64,000 nt of DNA from Stenotrophomonas hibiscicola ATCC 19867 (GCF_000382065.1 NZ_KB907505.1:1-64000), one strand, 5' to 3'. Positions 20,308 to 30,989 are shown, counted from the stretch's first letter. The notes: a model not told the origin generated them from the sequence alone. Numbers and translations are program-made.

Positions 20308-20900
20308 AGAAACTGGTACTGGCCAGCCACAACGCCGGCAAGCTGGTGGAGATGCAGGAGATCCTTGCCGATCTGCCGCTGCAGATCACCTCGGCCGCCG
20401 AACTGGGCCTGGGTGACGTGGAAGAGACCGGCCTGACCTTCGTCGAGAACGCGCTGCTGAAGGCACGCGCCGCCTGCGAAGCGACCGGCCTGCCGGCGCT
20501 GGCCGATGATTCGGGCCTGATCGTCGATGCCCTCGGCGGTGCCCCGGGCCTGTACAGCGCACGCTATGCCGGCCACCCGACCAATGCTGCGGCCAACAAT
20601 GCCAAGCTGCTGGACGCGATGGCCGACATTCCCGATGGCCAGCGCAGCGCCCGCTTCTATGCGGTGATCGTGCTGCTGCGCCACGCCACCGACCCGCAGC
20701 CGCTGATCTGCGAAGGCCGCTGGGAAGGCCAGATCATCCGCGAACTGCGCGGCACCAATGGTTTCGGCTACAACCCGGTATTCCTGGACACCACCCACGG
20801 CCTGACCGCTGCGGAAATGGAGCCGGCACTGAAGAACGCCATCAGCCACCGCGCCATTGCCCTGCAGCAGCTCAAGCAGCAACTGGCGACGCTGTACTGA
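20304..20900 (+). CDS. rdgB: XTP/dITP diphosphatase (RdgB/HAM1)
   Basis: RdgB removes ITP, dITP and XTP from the nucleotide pool. The 198-residue protein starts [16 protein letters not shown] and contains TGLPALADDSGLIVDALGG, AKLLDAM and GFGYNPVFLD, all standard for this family. The start is fixed by ATGA overlap with the VOC gene. Confidence 0.96.
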   Translation: MKKLVLASHNAGKLVEMQEILADLPLQITSAAELGLGDVEETGLTFVENALLKARAACEATGLPALADDSGLIVDALGGAPGLYSARYAGHPTNAAANNAKLLDAMADIPDGQRSARFYAVIVLLRHATDPQPLICEGRWEGQIIRELRGTNGFGYNPVFLDTTHGLTAAEMEPALKNAISHRAIALQQLKQQLATLY

Positions 20901-20923
20901 CGCCACCCGATCGACCCTGGGAA

Positions 20924-20945
20924 GCCGGCCAGCGGCCGGCACTAC
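20924..20945. repeat. SMAG repeat, GTAGTGCCGGCC type
   Basis: A reversed unit (GCCGGCCAGCGGCCGGCACTAC) lies between rdgB and hemW. Confidence 0.8.
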
Positions 20946-20956
20946 CGAAGAAGCCC

Positions 20957-22183
20957 ATGCCGCACGCCCACGACCACTGCAACCACCTGCCCGGCGAAGC
21001 CTGCTCCGCCGACCACGACAACCCGCCGCGGCTGGTGCCGCCACCGCTGTCGTTGTACGTGCACCTGCCGTGGTGCGTGCGCAAATGCCCGTACTGCGAT
21101 TTCAATTCGCACCAGGCCAAGGGCGAGCTGCCGTTCGACGCTTATATCGATGCGCTGCTGCGCGACCTCGACCAGGACCTGCCGCTGGTCTGGGGCCGGG
21201 TGGTGCACAGCGTGTTCTTCGGTGGCGGCACGCCCAGCCTGTTCCCGCCGGAGGCGATCGACCGCTTCCTGCAGCAGGCCAGCGCGCGCCTGCGCTTTGC
21301 CCCCAACGCCGAAATCACCCTGGAAACCAACCCGGGCACCGCCGAGCATGGCCGCTTCGACCGCTACCGCGCGGCCGGCGTCAACCGCCTCAGCTTCGGC
21401 ATCCAGAGTTTCGACGATGCGATGCTCAAGCGCCTGGGCCGCATCCACGACAGTGGCGAAGCCGAGCGCGCGGTAAAGATGGCGCAGGACGCGGGCTACG
21501 ACAACTTCAACATCGACCTGATGTATGCGCTGCCGGAACAGACCCTGGCCGGTGCCGAGGCCGACCTGGAACGCGCGTTCGCGCTGCAGCCGGCACACAT
21601 CTCCCACTACCAGCTGACCCTGGAACCGAACACGGTGTTCTTCGCGCGGCCGCCGCAGGGCATTCCCGACGAAGACAACGCCTGGGACATGCAGGAACAC
21701 TGCCAGGCATTGCTGGCACAGGCCGGTTTCGGCCAGTACGAGGTCAGCGCCTATGCGCGCCCCGGCCGGCAGAGCGCGCACAACCTGAACTACTGGCGCT
21801 TCGGCGACTACCTGGGCATCGGTGCCGGCGCGCACGGCAAGATCAGTTCCGGCGCCGAGGAGCATGTGCTGCGGCGTTGGAAGCTGAAGCACCCGCAGGC
21901 CTACCTGGACAGCGCCGGCACGCCCGCCTCGTTCGGCGGCGACGACGTGATCGCGCCGGAGCGCCTGCCGTTCGAATACATGCTCAACCTGCTGCGCCTG
22001 CACGAAGGTTTTGGCCTGCGCGATTTCGAGTCGCGCACGGGGCTGCCGCGCAGCGTGCTGGACGCTCCCTTGGCCGAGGCCGTGCAGCGCGGCTGGCTGG
22101 ACATGACCGATGGCCATGTGCAGCCGACCGAGCTGGGCCGCCGATTCACCAACGATGTGGTGAGCCTGTTCCTGGAGGAGTGA
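20957..22183 (+). CDS. hemW: Radical SAM haem chaperone HemW
   Basis: HemW, formerly annotated as coproporphyrinogen oxidase-like, is a haem-binding chaperone. The 408-residue protein has the radical SAM motif CVRKCPYCDF with CxxxCxxC, then GGGTPSLFPPEAI. The C-terminal HemW domain has FEYMLNLLRLHEGF. The fourth cysteine after CPYC that distinguishes HemN is not seen. The gene lies 56 bp after rdgB. Confidence 0.93.
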   Translation: MPHAHDHCNHLPGEACSADHDNPPRLVPPPLSLYVHLPWCVRKCPYCDFNSHQAKGELPFDAYIDALLRDLDQDLPLVWGRVVHSVFFGGGTPSLFPPEAIDRFLQQASARLRFAPNAEITLETNPGTAEHGRFDRYRAAGVNRLSFGIQSFDDAMLKRLGRIHDSGEAERAVKMAQDAGYDNFNIDLMYALPEQTLAGAEADLERAFALQPAHISHYQLTLEPNTVFFARPPQGIPDEDNAWDMQEHCQALLAQAGFGQYEVSAYARPGRQSAHNLNYWRFGDYLGIGAGAHGKISSGAEEHVLRRWKLKHPQAYLDSAGTPASFGGDDVIAPERLPFEYMLNLLRLHEGFGLRDFESRTGLPRSVLDAPLAEAVQRGWLDMTDGHVQPTELGRRFTNDVVSLFLEE

Positions 22184-22200
22184 TCTTCGCTTGGCAGAGG

Positions 22201-22260
22201 GTAGTGCCGGCCACTGGCACTCCGGTAAAGACAGAGCTGCCGGCCAGCGGCCGGCAGTAC
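22201..22260. repeat. Inverted SMAG dimer after hemW
   Basis: A GTAGTGCCGGCC unit and a reversed GCCGGCCAGCGGCCGGCAGTAC unit face each other across about 20 bp. The 195-bp hemW-DUF1631 gap shows nothing else. Confidence 0.75.
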
Positions 22261-22378
22261 CGCACATCAGGGCCATACCGGGCGGATGCGATTCCCGTTC
22301 AGCCTAAAGTAGCGCCGACTGCGGCCGACACGGTAGATTCACAAGATCGATCCGCGGGAATCCGGATACCGCCTGCCG

Positions 22379-24658
22379 ATGTCAGCTGTCTTTTCCCTCA
22401 CCTCCGCCGACAAAGCCCGGCTCGCCGCCAGCAACCTGCCACCGCGGGTGCGCGAGTTGTTGGGTGCGTTGATCGGCCTCTGCCGACAGACGCTGGCCGC
22501 GCCGCTGATCCTGACCGTCGAAGCGTTGGAGCAGACCCTGCTGCACGATGCCGATCGCGCACGCAATCCGCAGCAGCAGGCCGAGCTGATGGCCCAGCGT
22601 GGCCAGTTGCACGCCTTTTCCGGTCATTTCGCTGACCGCATGCTTGATGCCGTGGCCGATGCGCTGATACGGCTGCGCGAACCCACGGCCCACTTCAGCC
22701 CCGGTTCCACGCCACCGCCGCTGCCCGGCATGCTCGGGCTGTCGCTGGTCGATGAACATGAAGTGGACCGCGACCTGCTGCTGACCGAGATGGTGCGGCG
22801 GGAGACGCTGCGTTCGACCAACACGCTCAACTTGCTGGGCCAACGCCTGGGCGTACTGGCGGCAGCACCGGCCTTCGAGGCCGACACCCTGCCGCTGGCA
22901 CCGCAGGCACTGTGCGCCATGCTGCGCCGGATTGCCGAACAGGATTCGCTCACTGTCGACGTTCAGCTGGCGCTGTACCGCAGCTTCGAACGCCAGGTGC
23001 TGGAACGCCTGGGCGACATCCTCGACCGTGCCAATGCCCTGTTGGCCCAGCACGGCGTGCTGCCCGGCCTGGTCTACACCCCCTATCTGGCGCGTTCATC
23101 GAGCACCCGGCGGATCATCACCCAGTCGGTGGGCGGTGGTCGCGCCACGCAGCCGGCAAAGCGTGCCGCCGCGCCACTGACCGGCTGGAACGGATCGGCA
23201 CCGGCCGGCTCCTGGTCCAGCCTGGTGCAGGACGCTTTCCAGGATGACAGCACAGCCGACGCGGCCTCGCCGGGCCTGACCACCTCCACGGGCAGCGCGC
23301 TGCATGCGCTGCTGCAGCAGGCACGCCATGCCAGCGCAGCACCTGCGGATCGCGATGCAGTGCCGAGCGCGGCCGTGGATGCGGTTCTCGCACGCCTGCA
23401 GGCGCAGTCCAGCGCCGCCACCGGCGTAGCCGACCTGCAGGCGGCCGTGGTGGCGCAACTGCGCAGCGAGCATGGCACGCAGGCCCAGCTGGGCAGCCAC
23501 GACCGCGACAGCCTCGACCTGCTGCGCATGCTGATGCAGCAGGTGCAACAGCAGCAGCGTCCCGATCCAGTGCCGGCCGCGCTGCTGGCGCGCCTGCAGG
23601 TACCCCTGGCACGCGCCGCCATGGCCGATCCGGGCTTCTTCGTGCGCGACGAACACCCCGCGCGCGAACTGCTCAACCAGATTGCCGAAGTCGGCGCCCA
23701 CTGGCTGGGCGACGATGATGTCGACCCGCAGTTGCTGCAGCGCATGGCGCAGAGCGTGCAGGGCCTGCTGGGCCAGGATGCGCGGGCGCCGGAGGCCTTC
23801 GCCAGCGCGAACGAGGAAGTGCAGCAGCATCAGCGCGCCGCAGCGCATCGCGCCGAGCTGGCCGAGCGCCGCCATGTGGAAGCCGCCCGCGGCAAGGAGC
23901 GGCTGGAACTTGCCCGCCGCCAAGCCACCGCGCAGATCGACCAGTGCTGCGACGCGCAGTCGCCGCCGCGCTTCGTGCAGACCCTGCTGCGCCAGGCCTG
24001 GGCCGATGCACTGACCCTCACCCGCCTGCGCCATGGCGACGATTCGCCACAGTGGCAGGAGCGCCTGCAACAGACCGAGCGCATCGCTGCCATCACCGCA
24101 CAGGCCATCGACGCCCCTGGCGGCACCGATACCGCGCTGGCAGCGGACGTGGAGGCCGCACTGCTGCAGGTCGGCTACCACGCCGAGGAAGCCGCCGCCG
24201 TCGCGCGCAGGCTGGCCACGCCCGGCGGCGAGGATGAAAGCACCTCGCGTACCGAGCTCAGCGCACGCCTGAAGGCACGTGCGCGCCTGGGCGAGCACGC
24301 CGGCACGAACAGTGGCACCGCACCTGCCACACCGCGCAGCAGTGCTGAAGAAGCGGCCTACCAGCAGCTGTCCACGCTGCCGTTCGGCAGCTGGTTCGAC
24401 ATCGATACGGGCGATGGCACGCTGCGCCGCCAGCGCCTGTCCTGGTACAGCCTGCTGACCGGCCACGCGTTGTTCGTCAATGCGCGCGGGCAGAAGATCA
24501 CCGATACCGACCTGGATACGCTGGCACGGCAGATCAGTGCCGGGCGCGCGCAGCTGGTCACCGAAGACAAGGGCCGGCTGGTCGACCGTGCCTGGGAAGC
24601 CAGCCTCGGTGCGCTGCGTGCACTCGCCACGGGCCGCGCACAGGAGACCCCCGCATGA
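22379..24658 (+). CDS. DUF1631 family protein
   Basis: This 759-residue protein belongs to the DUF1631 family. These are large, mostly alpha-helical and acidic proteins, common in xanthomonads and Pseudomonas, with no assigned activity. No catalytic motif is seen. The C-terminal region with STLPFGSWFDIDTGDGTLRR and RLSWYSLLTGHALFVNARGQ looks like a compact beta-rich, PilZ-like unit. It overlaps the PilZ gene by 4 bp (ATGA). Confidence 0.85.
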   Translation: MSAVFSLTSADKARLAASNLPPRVRELLGALIGLCRQTLAAPLILTVEALEQTLLHDADRARNPQQQAELMAQRGQLHAFSGHFADRMLDAVADALIRLREPTAHFSPGSTPPPLPGMLGLSLVDEHEVDRDLLLTEMVRRETLRSTNTLNLLGQRLGVLAAAPAFEADTLPLAPQALCAMLRRIAEQDSLTVDVQLALYRSFERQVLERLGDILDRANALLAQHGVLPGLVYTPYLARSSSTRRIITQSVGGGRATQPAKRAAAPLTGWNGSAPAGSWSSLVQDAFQDDSTADAASPGLTTSTGSALHALLQQARHASAAPADRDAVPSAAVDAVLARLQAQSSAATGVADLQAAVVAQLRSEHGTQAQLGSHDRDSLDLLRMLMQQVQQQQRPDPVPAALLARLQVPLARAAMADPGFFVRDEHPARELLNQIAEVGAHWLGDDDVDPQLLQRMAQSVQGLLGQDARAPEAFASANEEVQQHQRAAAHRAELAERRHVEAARGKERLELARRQATAQIDQCCDAQSPPRFVQTLLRQAWADALTLTRLRHGDDSPQWQERLQQTERIAAITAQAIDAPGGTDTALAADVEAALLQVGYHAEEAAAVARRLATPGGEDESTSRTELSARLKARARLGEHAGTNSGTAPATPRSSAEEAAYQQLSTLPFGSWFDIDTGDGTLRRQRLSWYSLLTGHALFVNARGQKITDTDLDTLARQISAGRAQLVTEDKGRLVDRAWEASLGALRALATGRAQETPA

Positions 24659-25029
24659 AAGCCGTACCGCCGCAGGACACCCGCCGCGCGCCGCGCCGCC
24701 AGGTCTCGGACCTGGTGCCGGTCACCGACCAGATGCGCGAGTGCGTGGTCGGGCGCCTCGGCAATGTCTCCGAAACCGGCATGCTGATGCTGGCCAGCGT
24801 GCCGCTGCGCGAGGATGCGCTGTACCAGCTGCGCTTCCCGTTGCCACTGGGTGATGGCCGCCAGCAGGCCATCGACGTGGGCGTGCATCTGCTATGGAGC
24901 GAGCCCGCGCACGTACCCGGGCAGAGCTGGACCGGCTTCCGCTTCCTCACCCTGTCACGCGAGCATCGGCAGCTGCTGCGGCAGTGGGTGGGCGAGGACA
25001 GCGACGAGGGACCGGTTTCGACGGCCTGA
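24655..25029 (+). CDS. PilZ domain protein
   Basis: PilZ domains commonly bind cyclic di-GMP. The 124-residue product has the N-terminal RRAPRRQVSDLVPV, resembling the RxxxR box, and GRLGNVSETGMLMLA, matching the D/NxSxxG box. Both c-di-GMP contact motifs are thus recognisable. ATGA coupling to the DUF1631 gene suggests the two act together. Confidence 0.88.
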   Translation: MKAVPPQDTRRAPRRQVSDLVPVTDQMRECVVGRLGNVSETGMLMLASVPLREDALYQLRFPLPLGDGRQQAIDVGVHLLWSEPAHVPGQSWTGFRFLTLSREHRQLLRQWVGEDSDEGPVSTA

Positions 25030-25104
25030 GTGCCGGTTCCGGCACAGCGGTTTTTCGCGGTATGCGGCAGAATCTAGGGCCGTTTTCCGTGTCGAGCCAC
25101 CGCA

Positions 25105-26436
<1,332 letters not shown>

Positions 26437-26478
26437 GCCCCTCGTGGTTGGGCGCTCAGAGCAAAAGCCGCGCTTGGC

Positions 26479-26576
26479 GGGGCGGGTAGGCCATGCAGGG
26501 GACGCTGCAAGTACGTCCCTGTAAGCTCGATGGCGCCATCCATGGCGCCAACGCCCCTGCATGGCCTACCCGCCCC
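26479..26576. repeat. Long palindromic dispersed repeat, copy 2
   Basis: Arms 26479-26501 and 26554-26576 (GGGGCGGGTAGGCCATGCAG and on) are perfect 23-nt complements. The core has GACGCTGCAAGTACGTCC, TGTAAGCTCG and an inner TGGCGCCATCCATGGCGCCA hairpin. Confidence 0.85.
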
Positions 26577-26657
26577 ACCTTTGACAGTTTCCTGCGCGCG
26601 TCCAACCACGGAAAAGAAAAAGAAAAGCAGAAGCGGGTCGCTTGCTGCGCTCGCTCC

Positions 26658-26782
26658 GTGTCGACCAAGGTCGACACCTACCAACAGCCGCGCGTGCCAA
26701 CAGCCGCAATTGCCAGTAGATCCACGCCATGCGTGGATGATTCATTCGATGTCTGACAGATGTGCCGACCAACGGTCGGCAC
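26658..26782. repeat. Three short hairpin repeats
   Basis: GTGTCGACC-AA-GGTCGACAC (26658-26677), GTAGATCCACGCCATGCGTGGATG-like SMAG (26716-26739) and GTGCCGACC-AAC-GGTCGGCAC (26762-26782) lie in tandem. Confidence 0.8.
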
Positions 26783-26810
26783 CCACCAACAGCCCCGTGA
26801 ACCTGTCGAA

Positions 26811-26911
26811 GGCGGGGTACTGTGGGTTTGCGGGGTGTGAGCCGCATGGATGCGGCGACCAAGCCTCCAGGGATGGATTCACGGCGTCCCCGCAAACCCA
26901 CAGTGCCCCGC
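26811..26911. repeat. Long palindromic dispersed repeat, copy 3
   Basis: Arms 26811-26835 and 26887-26911 are complementary over 25 nt with one mismatch. The inner segment has GAGCCGCATGGATGCGGC. The flank GATGGCGGGG...GCGGCTATCCGTGGGATGG of copy 1 recurs here in reverse at about 26905-26935, together with a run of CTGTTG triplets. Confidence 0.8.
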
Positions 26912-26986
26912 CATCCCACGGATAGCCCGCTGTTGCTGTTGCTGTTGCCTCTGCGGGTGCAGGGCTGCAAGCCCTGCCGCCCCCCC

Positions 26987-28315
26987 TTACCCCGCCATCA
27001 CCGCTTCGATCTCGTCGGCGCTGCGCGCCAGGCCTTCGGTCAGCACACGATGTCCGTCATCGGTAATCAGCACGTCGTCCTCGGTACGGATGCCGATGCC
27101 GCGCCAGCGCGGCTCCACCGTCGTGTCGTCCGCGCCGATGTACAGCCCCGGCTCGATGGTGAACGCCATGCCCGGCTCCAGCAGGCGTGAATCACCTGCG
27201 AGGCGGTAATCGCCTACATCGTGCACGTCCAATCCGATCCAGTGCCCGGTCTTGTGCCGGTAGAAACGCTGGTACAGGCCCTCGGACAGGCTCTTTTCCA
27301 GCGTGCCCTTCAACAGGCCCAGCCGCAGCAGGCCTTCGGTCAGGGTCTGTACCGCCGCCAGGTGGCCAGCCTCATACGGCACGCCCGGCTTGGCCTGGGC
27401 CAACGCAGCGGCCTGCGCATCGCCGACCAGGTCGTGCAGCGCGCGCTGCTCGGCACTGAAGCGGCCGTTCACCGGGAAGGTGCGGGTGATGTCGCTGGCG
27501 TAGCCGCGGTACTCGGCACCGGCATCGATCAGTACCAACTCGCCATCGCGCGACCGCGCGTTGTTGTCGCGGTAATGCAGGATGCAAGCATTGCGGCCGG
27601 CGCCGACGATGCTGCAGTACGCGGGCACCGCATCGTTGGCGCGGAACACGCGTTCCAGCTCGGCCTGCAGTTCGTACTCGTGGATGCCGGCCCTGGCGGC
27701 CTTCATCGCCGCCAGATGCGCACGCACGCTGATCTGTGCGGCGTGGTGCATCAGTGCCACTTCGGCGCCGGACTTGAACAGACGCTGCTCGTGCAGCAGG
27801 TGGCCCAGCTCCAGGAACTCATGTGGCGGCTGCGCACCGTGGCGTACCTGCGAACGCACGCGGTTGACCCAGCCGATCAGCTTCAGGTCGAAGTCGGCGT
27901 CGCGGCCGAAGTGGTAATACACGCGCGAGCGCCCTTCCAGCAGGCCCGGCAGGATGTCGTCCAGATCGTCGATCGGGTAGGCATCGTCCATGCCGTACTG
28001 GGCCACCGCGCCTTCCTGGCCGGCGCGGCTGCCATCCCAGGCTTCGCGCTCGGCATCGCGCTCGCGGCAGAACAGGATGGCCTCGCCGTGGCGTCGGCCC
28101 GGAATCAGCACCAGCACCGCTTCCGGCTCCGGGAAGCCGCTCAGGTACTGGAAATCCGAATCCTGCCGGAACGGGTAATGGGTATCGAGGCTGCGCACCT
28201 TTTCGGCCGCGGCTGGCAGCACCAGGATCGCGTCCTCGCCGGCCATGTCCATCAGCTGGCGGCGACGACGCTTGTATTCGCCGGCCGCAATGCCGGTGCG
28301 CTGCTTGATGTCCAT
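26987..28315 (-). CDS. pepP: Xaa-Pro aminopeptidase P
   Basis: PepP removes the N-terminal residue from peptides whose second residue is proline. The 442-residue enzyme has metal ligands in DAGAEYRGYASDITRTFP, YRHKTGHWIGLDVHDVG, MAFTIEPGLYIG and GIGIRTEDDVLIT. It overlaps the upstream UPF0149 gene by 1 bp, as in E. coli where pepP follows ygfB. Its start ATG at 28313-28315 shares the T of the preceding TGA. Confidence 0.95.
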   Translation of the reverse strand: MDIKQRTGIAAGEYKRRRRQLMDMAGEDAILVLPAAAEKVRSLDTHYPFRQDSDFQYLSGFPEPEAVLVLIPGRRHGEAILFCRERDAEREAWDGSRAGQEGAVAQYGMDDAYPIDDLDDILPGLLEGRSRVYYHFGRDADFDLKLIGWVNRVRSQVRHGAQPPHEFLELGHLLHEQRLFKSGAEVALMHHAAQISVRAHLAAMKAARAGIHEYELQAELERVFRANDAVPAYCSIVGAGRNACILHYRDNNARSRDGELVLIDAGAEYRGYASDITRTFPVNGRFSAEQRALHDLVGDAQAAALAQAKPGVPYEAGHLAAVQTLTEGLLRLGLLKGTLEKSLSEGLYQRFYRHKTGHWIGLDVHDVGDYRLAGDSRLLEPGMAFTIEPGLYIGADDTTVEPRWRGIGIRTEDDVLITDDGHRVLTEGLARSADEIEAVMAG

Positions 28316-28863
28316 CAGTTCAGGCGCTGGCGGTGGCGCGAGGCCAGCACCACGTCGCCGTGCAGCAGCAGCACCGCCACGCGGATGAATTCCTCGATCT
28401 CCGACAGCGCTTCGTCGTCATCATCGCCGCCGGCCTCGAAATCCTCGCTGGAGGCGCGTGCCAGGCTGGCCATGTCGGTCAGCGCTTCTTCACCCTCTTC
28501 GGACAGGGCCGGGCGACGGCCGCCGCTGCCCAGGCCGAAACCACCCAGGAAGGAACGGGTCCAGCTGAACATGGCATCGGCCTGTGCGGACACCTCGTCG
28601 GTGTCAGCCAGCAACAGCTCGAAGGCGAAGTCACGGTCTTCCAGCTGCTTGATGGTGGCCTGCAGCAGCTGCCCCAGCACGCTGTCGGCGGCCACCGGCG
28701 GCAGGTTGTCGTCGGCCAGCACGCGCGCCGGCCAGTCGTTGCCGGGGGCACCGCCGGCGGCCAGCCAGCCACACAGCGCACCATGCAGCTCGGCAGCGGT
28801 GGCGCCCAGGCCCAGCTCCTGGCTGGCGCGGGTAACGTCGTCGACGGAGGGAAGTTCGGTCAT
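28315..28863 (-). CDS. ygfB: UPF0149 (YgfB) family protein
   Basis: The 182-residue acidic protein has the UPF0149 pattern: LHGALCGWLAAG near residue 28, WTRSFLGGFGLG, and an acidic run followed by EIEEFIRVAVLLLH. E. coli YgfB lies before pepP and affects expression of some regulators in Pseudomonas; the biochemical role is unsettled. Homology and an ATG at 28861-28863 set the start. Confidence 0.9.
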   Translation of the reverse strand: MTELPSVDDVTRASQELGLGATAAELHGALCGWLAAGGAPGNDWPARVLADDNLPPVAADSVLGQLLQATIKQLEDRDFAFELLLADTDEVSAQADAMFSWTRSFLGGFGLGSGGRRPALSEEGEEALTDMASLARASSEDFEAGGDDDDEALSEIEEFIRVAVLLLHGDVVLASRHRQRLN

Positions 28864-28980
28864 CGTGCGGCTCGTTCGGAAAGGAAACCCGGAGCGCGCA
28901 CGCGCGCGCCCGTGAGACCCTGTAGTGTAGCAACCCGGCGGCATCCTCCCGGTAGCCCTCCGGCCTTGCTGCGACAGCGC

Positions 28981-29010
28981 TTGACCGCCCTTGCCCGGCT
29001 TGCCTATCGT
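28981..29010 (+). promoter_or_regulatory. Promoter of the ZapB-like/zapA pair
   Basis: TTGACC at 28981-28986 and TATCGT at 29005-29010 are spaced 18 bp apart. Transcription would start about 7 nt after the -10, which is the ATG at 29017. The mRNA would therefore have no leader. Confidence 0.5.
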
Positions 29011-29016
29011 GCCCGT

Positions 29017-29238
29017 ATGGAACCCGCCGACCCCCTTGCCCAGCTGCAGGACTTCGCCGCCCGCGTGGAAGCGTTGCTTGAACGCAACCAGCGCCTGGCC
29101 GAGGAGAACCGCAGCCTGCGCCACCAGCAGGAACAGCTGGTGGCCGAGCGCTCGACGCTGCTGGCCAAGAACGAGCAGGCGCGCTCGCGGGTGGAAGCGA
29201 TGATCAGCCGGCTCAAATCCCTGGAGCAGCACACATGA
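29017..29238 (+). CDS. TIGR02449-type small coiled-coil protein (ZapB-like)
   Basis: This 73-residue protein is almost wholly coiled coil, with heptad leucines from LQDFAARVEALLERNQRLAE to SRVEAMISRLKSLEQ. The family is regularly encoded just before zapA and resembles the division protein ZapB. It overlaps zapA by 4 bp (ATGA). Confidence 0.85.
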   Translation: MEPADPLAQLQDFAARVEALLERNQRLAEENRSLRHQQEQLVAERSTLLAKNEQARSRVEAMISRLKSLEQHT

Positions 29239-29531
29239 GCGCCGAACCGGTCAGCGTCCGCATCCTCGATCGTGAATACACCGTGGGCGTCGGCGCCGAC
29301 GAACGCGACAGCCTGATGGCGGCTGCGCGCCTGCTCGATGCGCGCATGCGCGAGATCCGCGGCAGCAACCGCATGGCCGCCGTGGACCGTGTCGCCGTGC
29401 TGGCCGCGCTGAACCTGGCCCACGAACTGCAGCTGCTGCGCGACGAGAACGCCCGCCAGGCCGTGGCCCTGCAGCAGACGCTGGCGGACCTGAACCGGCG
29501 GCTGGACCGCGCCATCGACGGCGGCACCTGA
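29235..29531 (+). CDS. zapA: Cell division protein ZapA
   Basis: ZapA bundles FtsZ filaments. The 98-residue product has PVSVRILDREYTVGV, the ERDSLMAAARLLDARMREIR segment and VDRVAVLAALNLAHELQLL, the usual N-terminal domain, followed by a C-terminal coiled coil. The zapA-6S RNA-fau order that follows is widely conserved. Confidence 0.94.
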   Translation: MSAEPVSVRILDREYTVGVGADERDSLMAAARLLDARMREIRGSNRMAAVDRVAVLAALNLAHELQLLRDENARQAVALQQTLADLNRRLDRAIDGGT

Positions 29532-29615
29532 AGACCGTGCACAACGCGTCTTCTCATATCTGAATTGGCACGTACTGTTGCCGACGAACGGCCTATCCAG
29601 ATCCGGCGCGCTGGC

Positions 29616-29621
29616 TATAAT
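29616..29621 (+). promoter_or_regulatory. -10 box of the 6S RNA promoter
   Basis: A perfect TATAAT at 29616-29621 sits 7 nt before the predicted 6S RNA 5' end at 29628. Confidence 0.75.
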
Positions 29622-29627
29622 GGCCAC

Positions 29628-29814
29628 GCGTTCTCTGCGGTACTCGACGGCATGTGCAAACATTCGCCTTGTCCCTTAAGAACGACACCGGGAGCGCGAC
29701 AGCGCCGGGAGTGCAGGTCCGCCTTGTAGCGGGAAGCCCGATGGTTCTCCAGCGTTCCCACTTGAGCCCCCGGGTTCAAGGTCGTTTCGCATGCATCGAC
29801 ATTGCGGAGAATGC
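29628..29814 (+). ncRNA. ssrS: 6S RNA
   Basis: 6S RNA mimics an open promoter and sequesters sigma-70 RNA polymerase in stationary phase. The predicted 187-nt RNA is closed by 13 consecutive pairs between 29628-29640 and 29802-29814, with G-U pairs included. A large central bulge and GC-rich distal arms (such as GACACCGGGAGCGC) are consistent with the family. Its position between zapA and the formyltetrahydrofolate cyclo-ligase gene is the conserved 6S location. No coding sequence lies in 29532-29897. Confidence 0.9.
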
Positions 29815-29824
29815 AATATTCCAG

Positions 29825-29860
29825 CAAGGGCGGCGTCTTCGGGCGTCGCCCTTGTTCTTT
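29825..29860 (+). terminator. Terminator after 6S RNA
   Basis: An 11-bp stem (CAAGGGCGGCG with CGTCGCCCTTG) is followed by TTCTTT. It would end the 6S precursor before the fau start at 29898. Confidence 0.75.
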
Positions 29861-29897
29861 CCGGCACAATGACGGCTGATCCTTGCCGCACGCTGCC

Positions 29898-30487
29898 ATG
29901 ACCGACCCGCGCCAGGCCCTGCGCCACGACCTGCGGCAACGCCGCCGTGAACTCTCCGCAGCTGCGCGCATCGCCGCCGCCGAATCGCTGGCCGATGCCC
30001 TACTCGCCCTGCCGTTTGCCCCGCGCGAAGGCGCCGTGGCCGGCTACTGGGCGCTGGATGGCGAAATCGCCCTGCACCGCTGGCAGCTGCAACTGCCCGA
30101 AGGCCTCACCTACTGCCTGCCGGTGCTGGCCGGTGAGGTGCTGCGCTTCGCACCGTGGCGGCCGGGGCAGCCGCTGACCAGCAACCGCTACGGCATTCCC
30201 GAACCGGACGTGGCGGTGGAAGACACCCTGGAACCAGCGCAGATGGCGCTGGTAGTGACCCCGCTGGTGGGTTTCGACGCGCAGTGCCGGCGGCTGGGCA
30301 TGGGGGGCGGCTGGTATGATCGCAGCTTCGCCTTCCGCCACGATCGGCCGGCGCCGCCCTGGCTGGTCGGTGCTGCATTCGCGGTGCAGCAGGTCGAGTC
30401 CTTGCCGGTGGCGTCGTGGGACGTGCCGGTGGATGCGATCTGCACCGAAGACGGCACCCTGTTCCCCTCCGCTGCCCCCGTGAACGC

Positions 30488-30491
<4 letters not shown>
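29898..30491 (+). CDS. fau: 5-formyltetrahydrofolate cyclo-ligase
   Basis: This ATP-dependent enzyme turns 5-formyl-THF into 5,10-methenyl-THF. The 197-residue product has an RRRELSAAAR-like basic N-terminus, a PLVGFD segment and GMGGGWYDRSF, the nucleotide-binding loop of the family. It overlaps the EVE gene by 4 bp (ATGA). Confidence 0.93.
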
Positions 30492-30967
<476 letters not shown>

Positions 30968-30989
30968 TTCCCTGCCTGAGAGTTCTCCC

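Larger units (their letters stand above)
26437..26986. other. Repeat-rich 550-bp gap between pepQ and pepP
   Basis: No gene is visible. The gap holds two long palindromes (26479-26576 and 26811-26911), a GTGTCGACC hairpin (26658-26677), a SMAG unit (26716-26739) and a GTGCCGACC hairpin (26762-26782). It is a landing zone for dispersed repeats between convergent genes. Confidence 0.8.

Noticed and set aside
26437..26986. CRISPR array or insertion-sequence remnant in the repeat-rich gap
   Set aside because: Repeats are palindromic, of different types and not evenly spaced; no transposase or cas sequence is seen.
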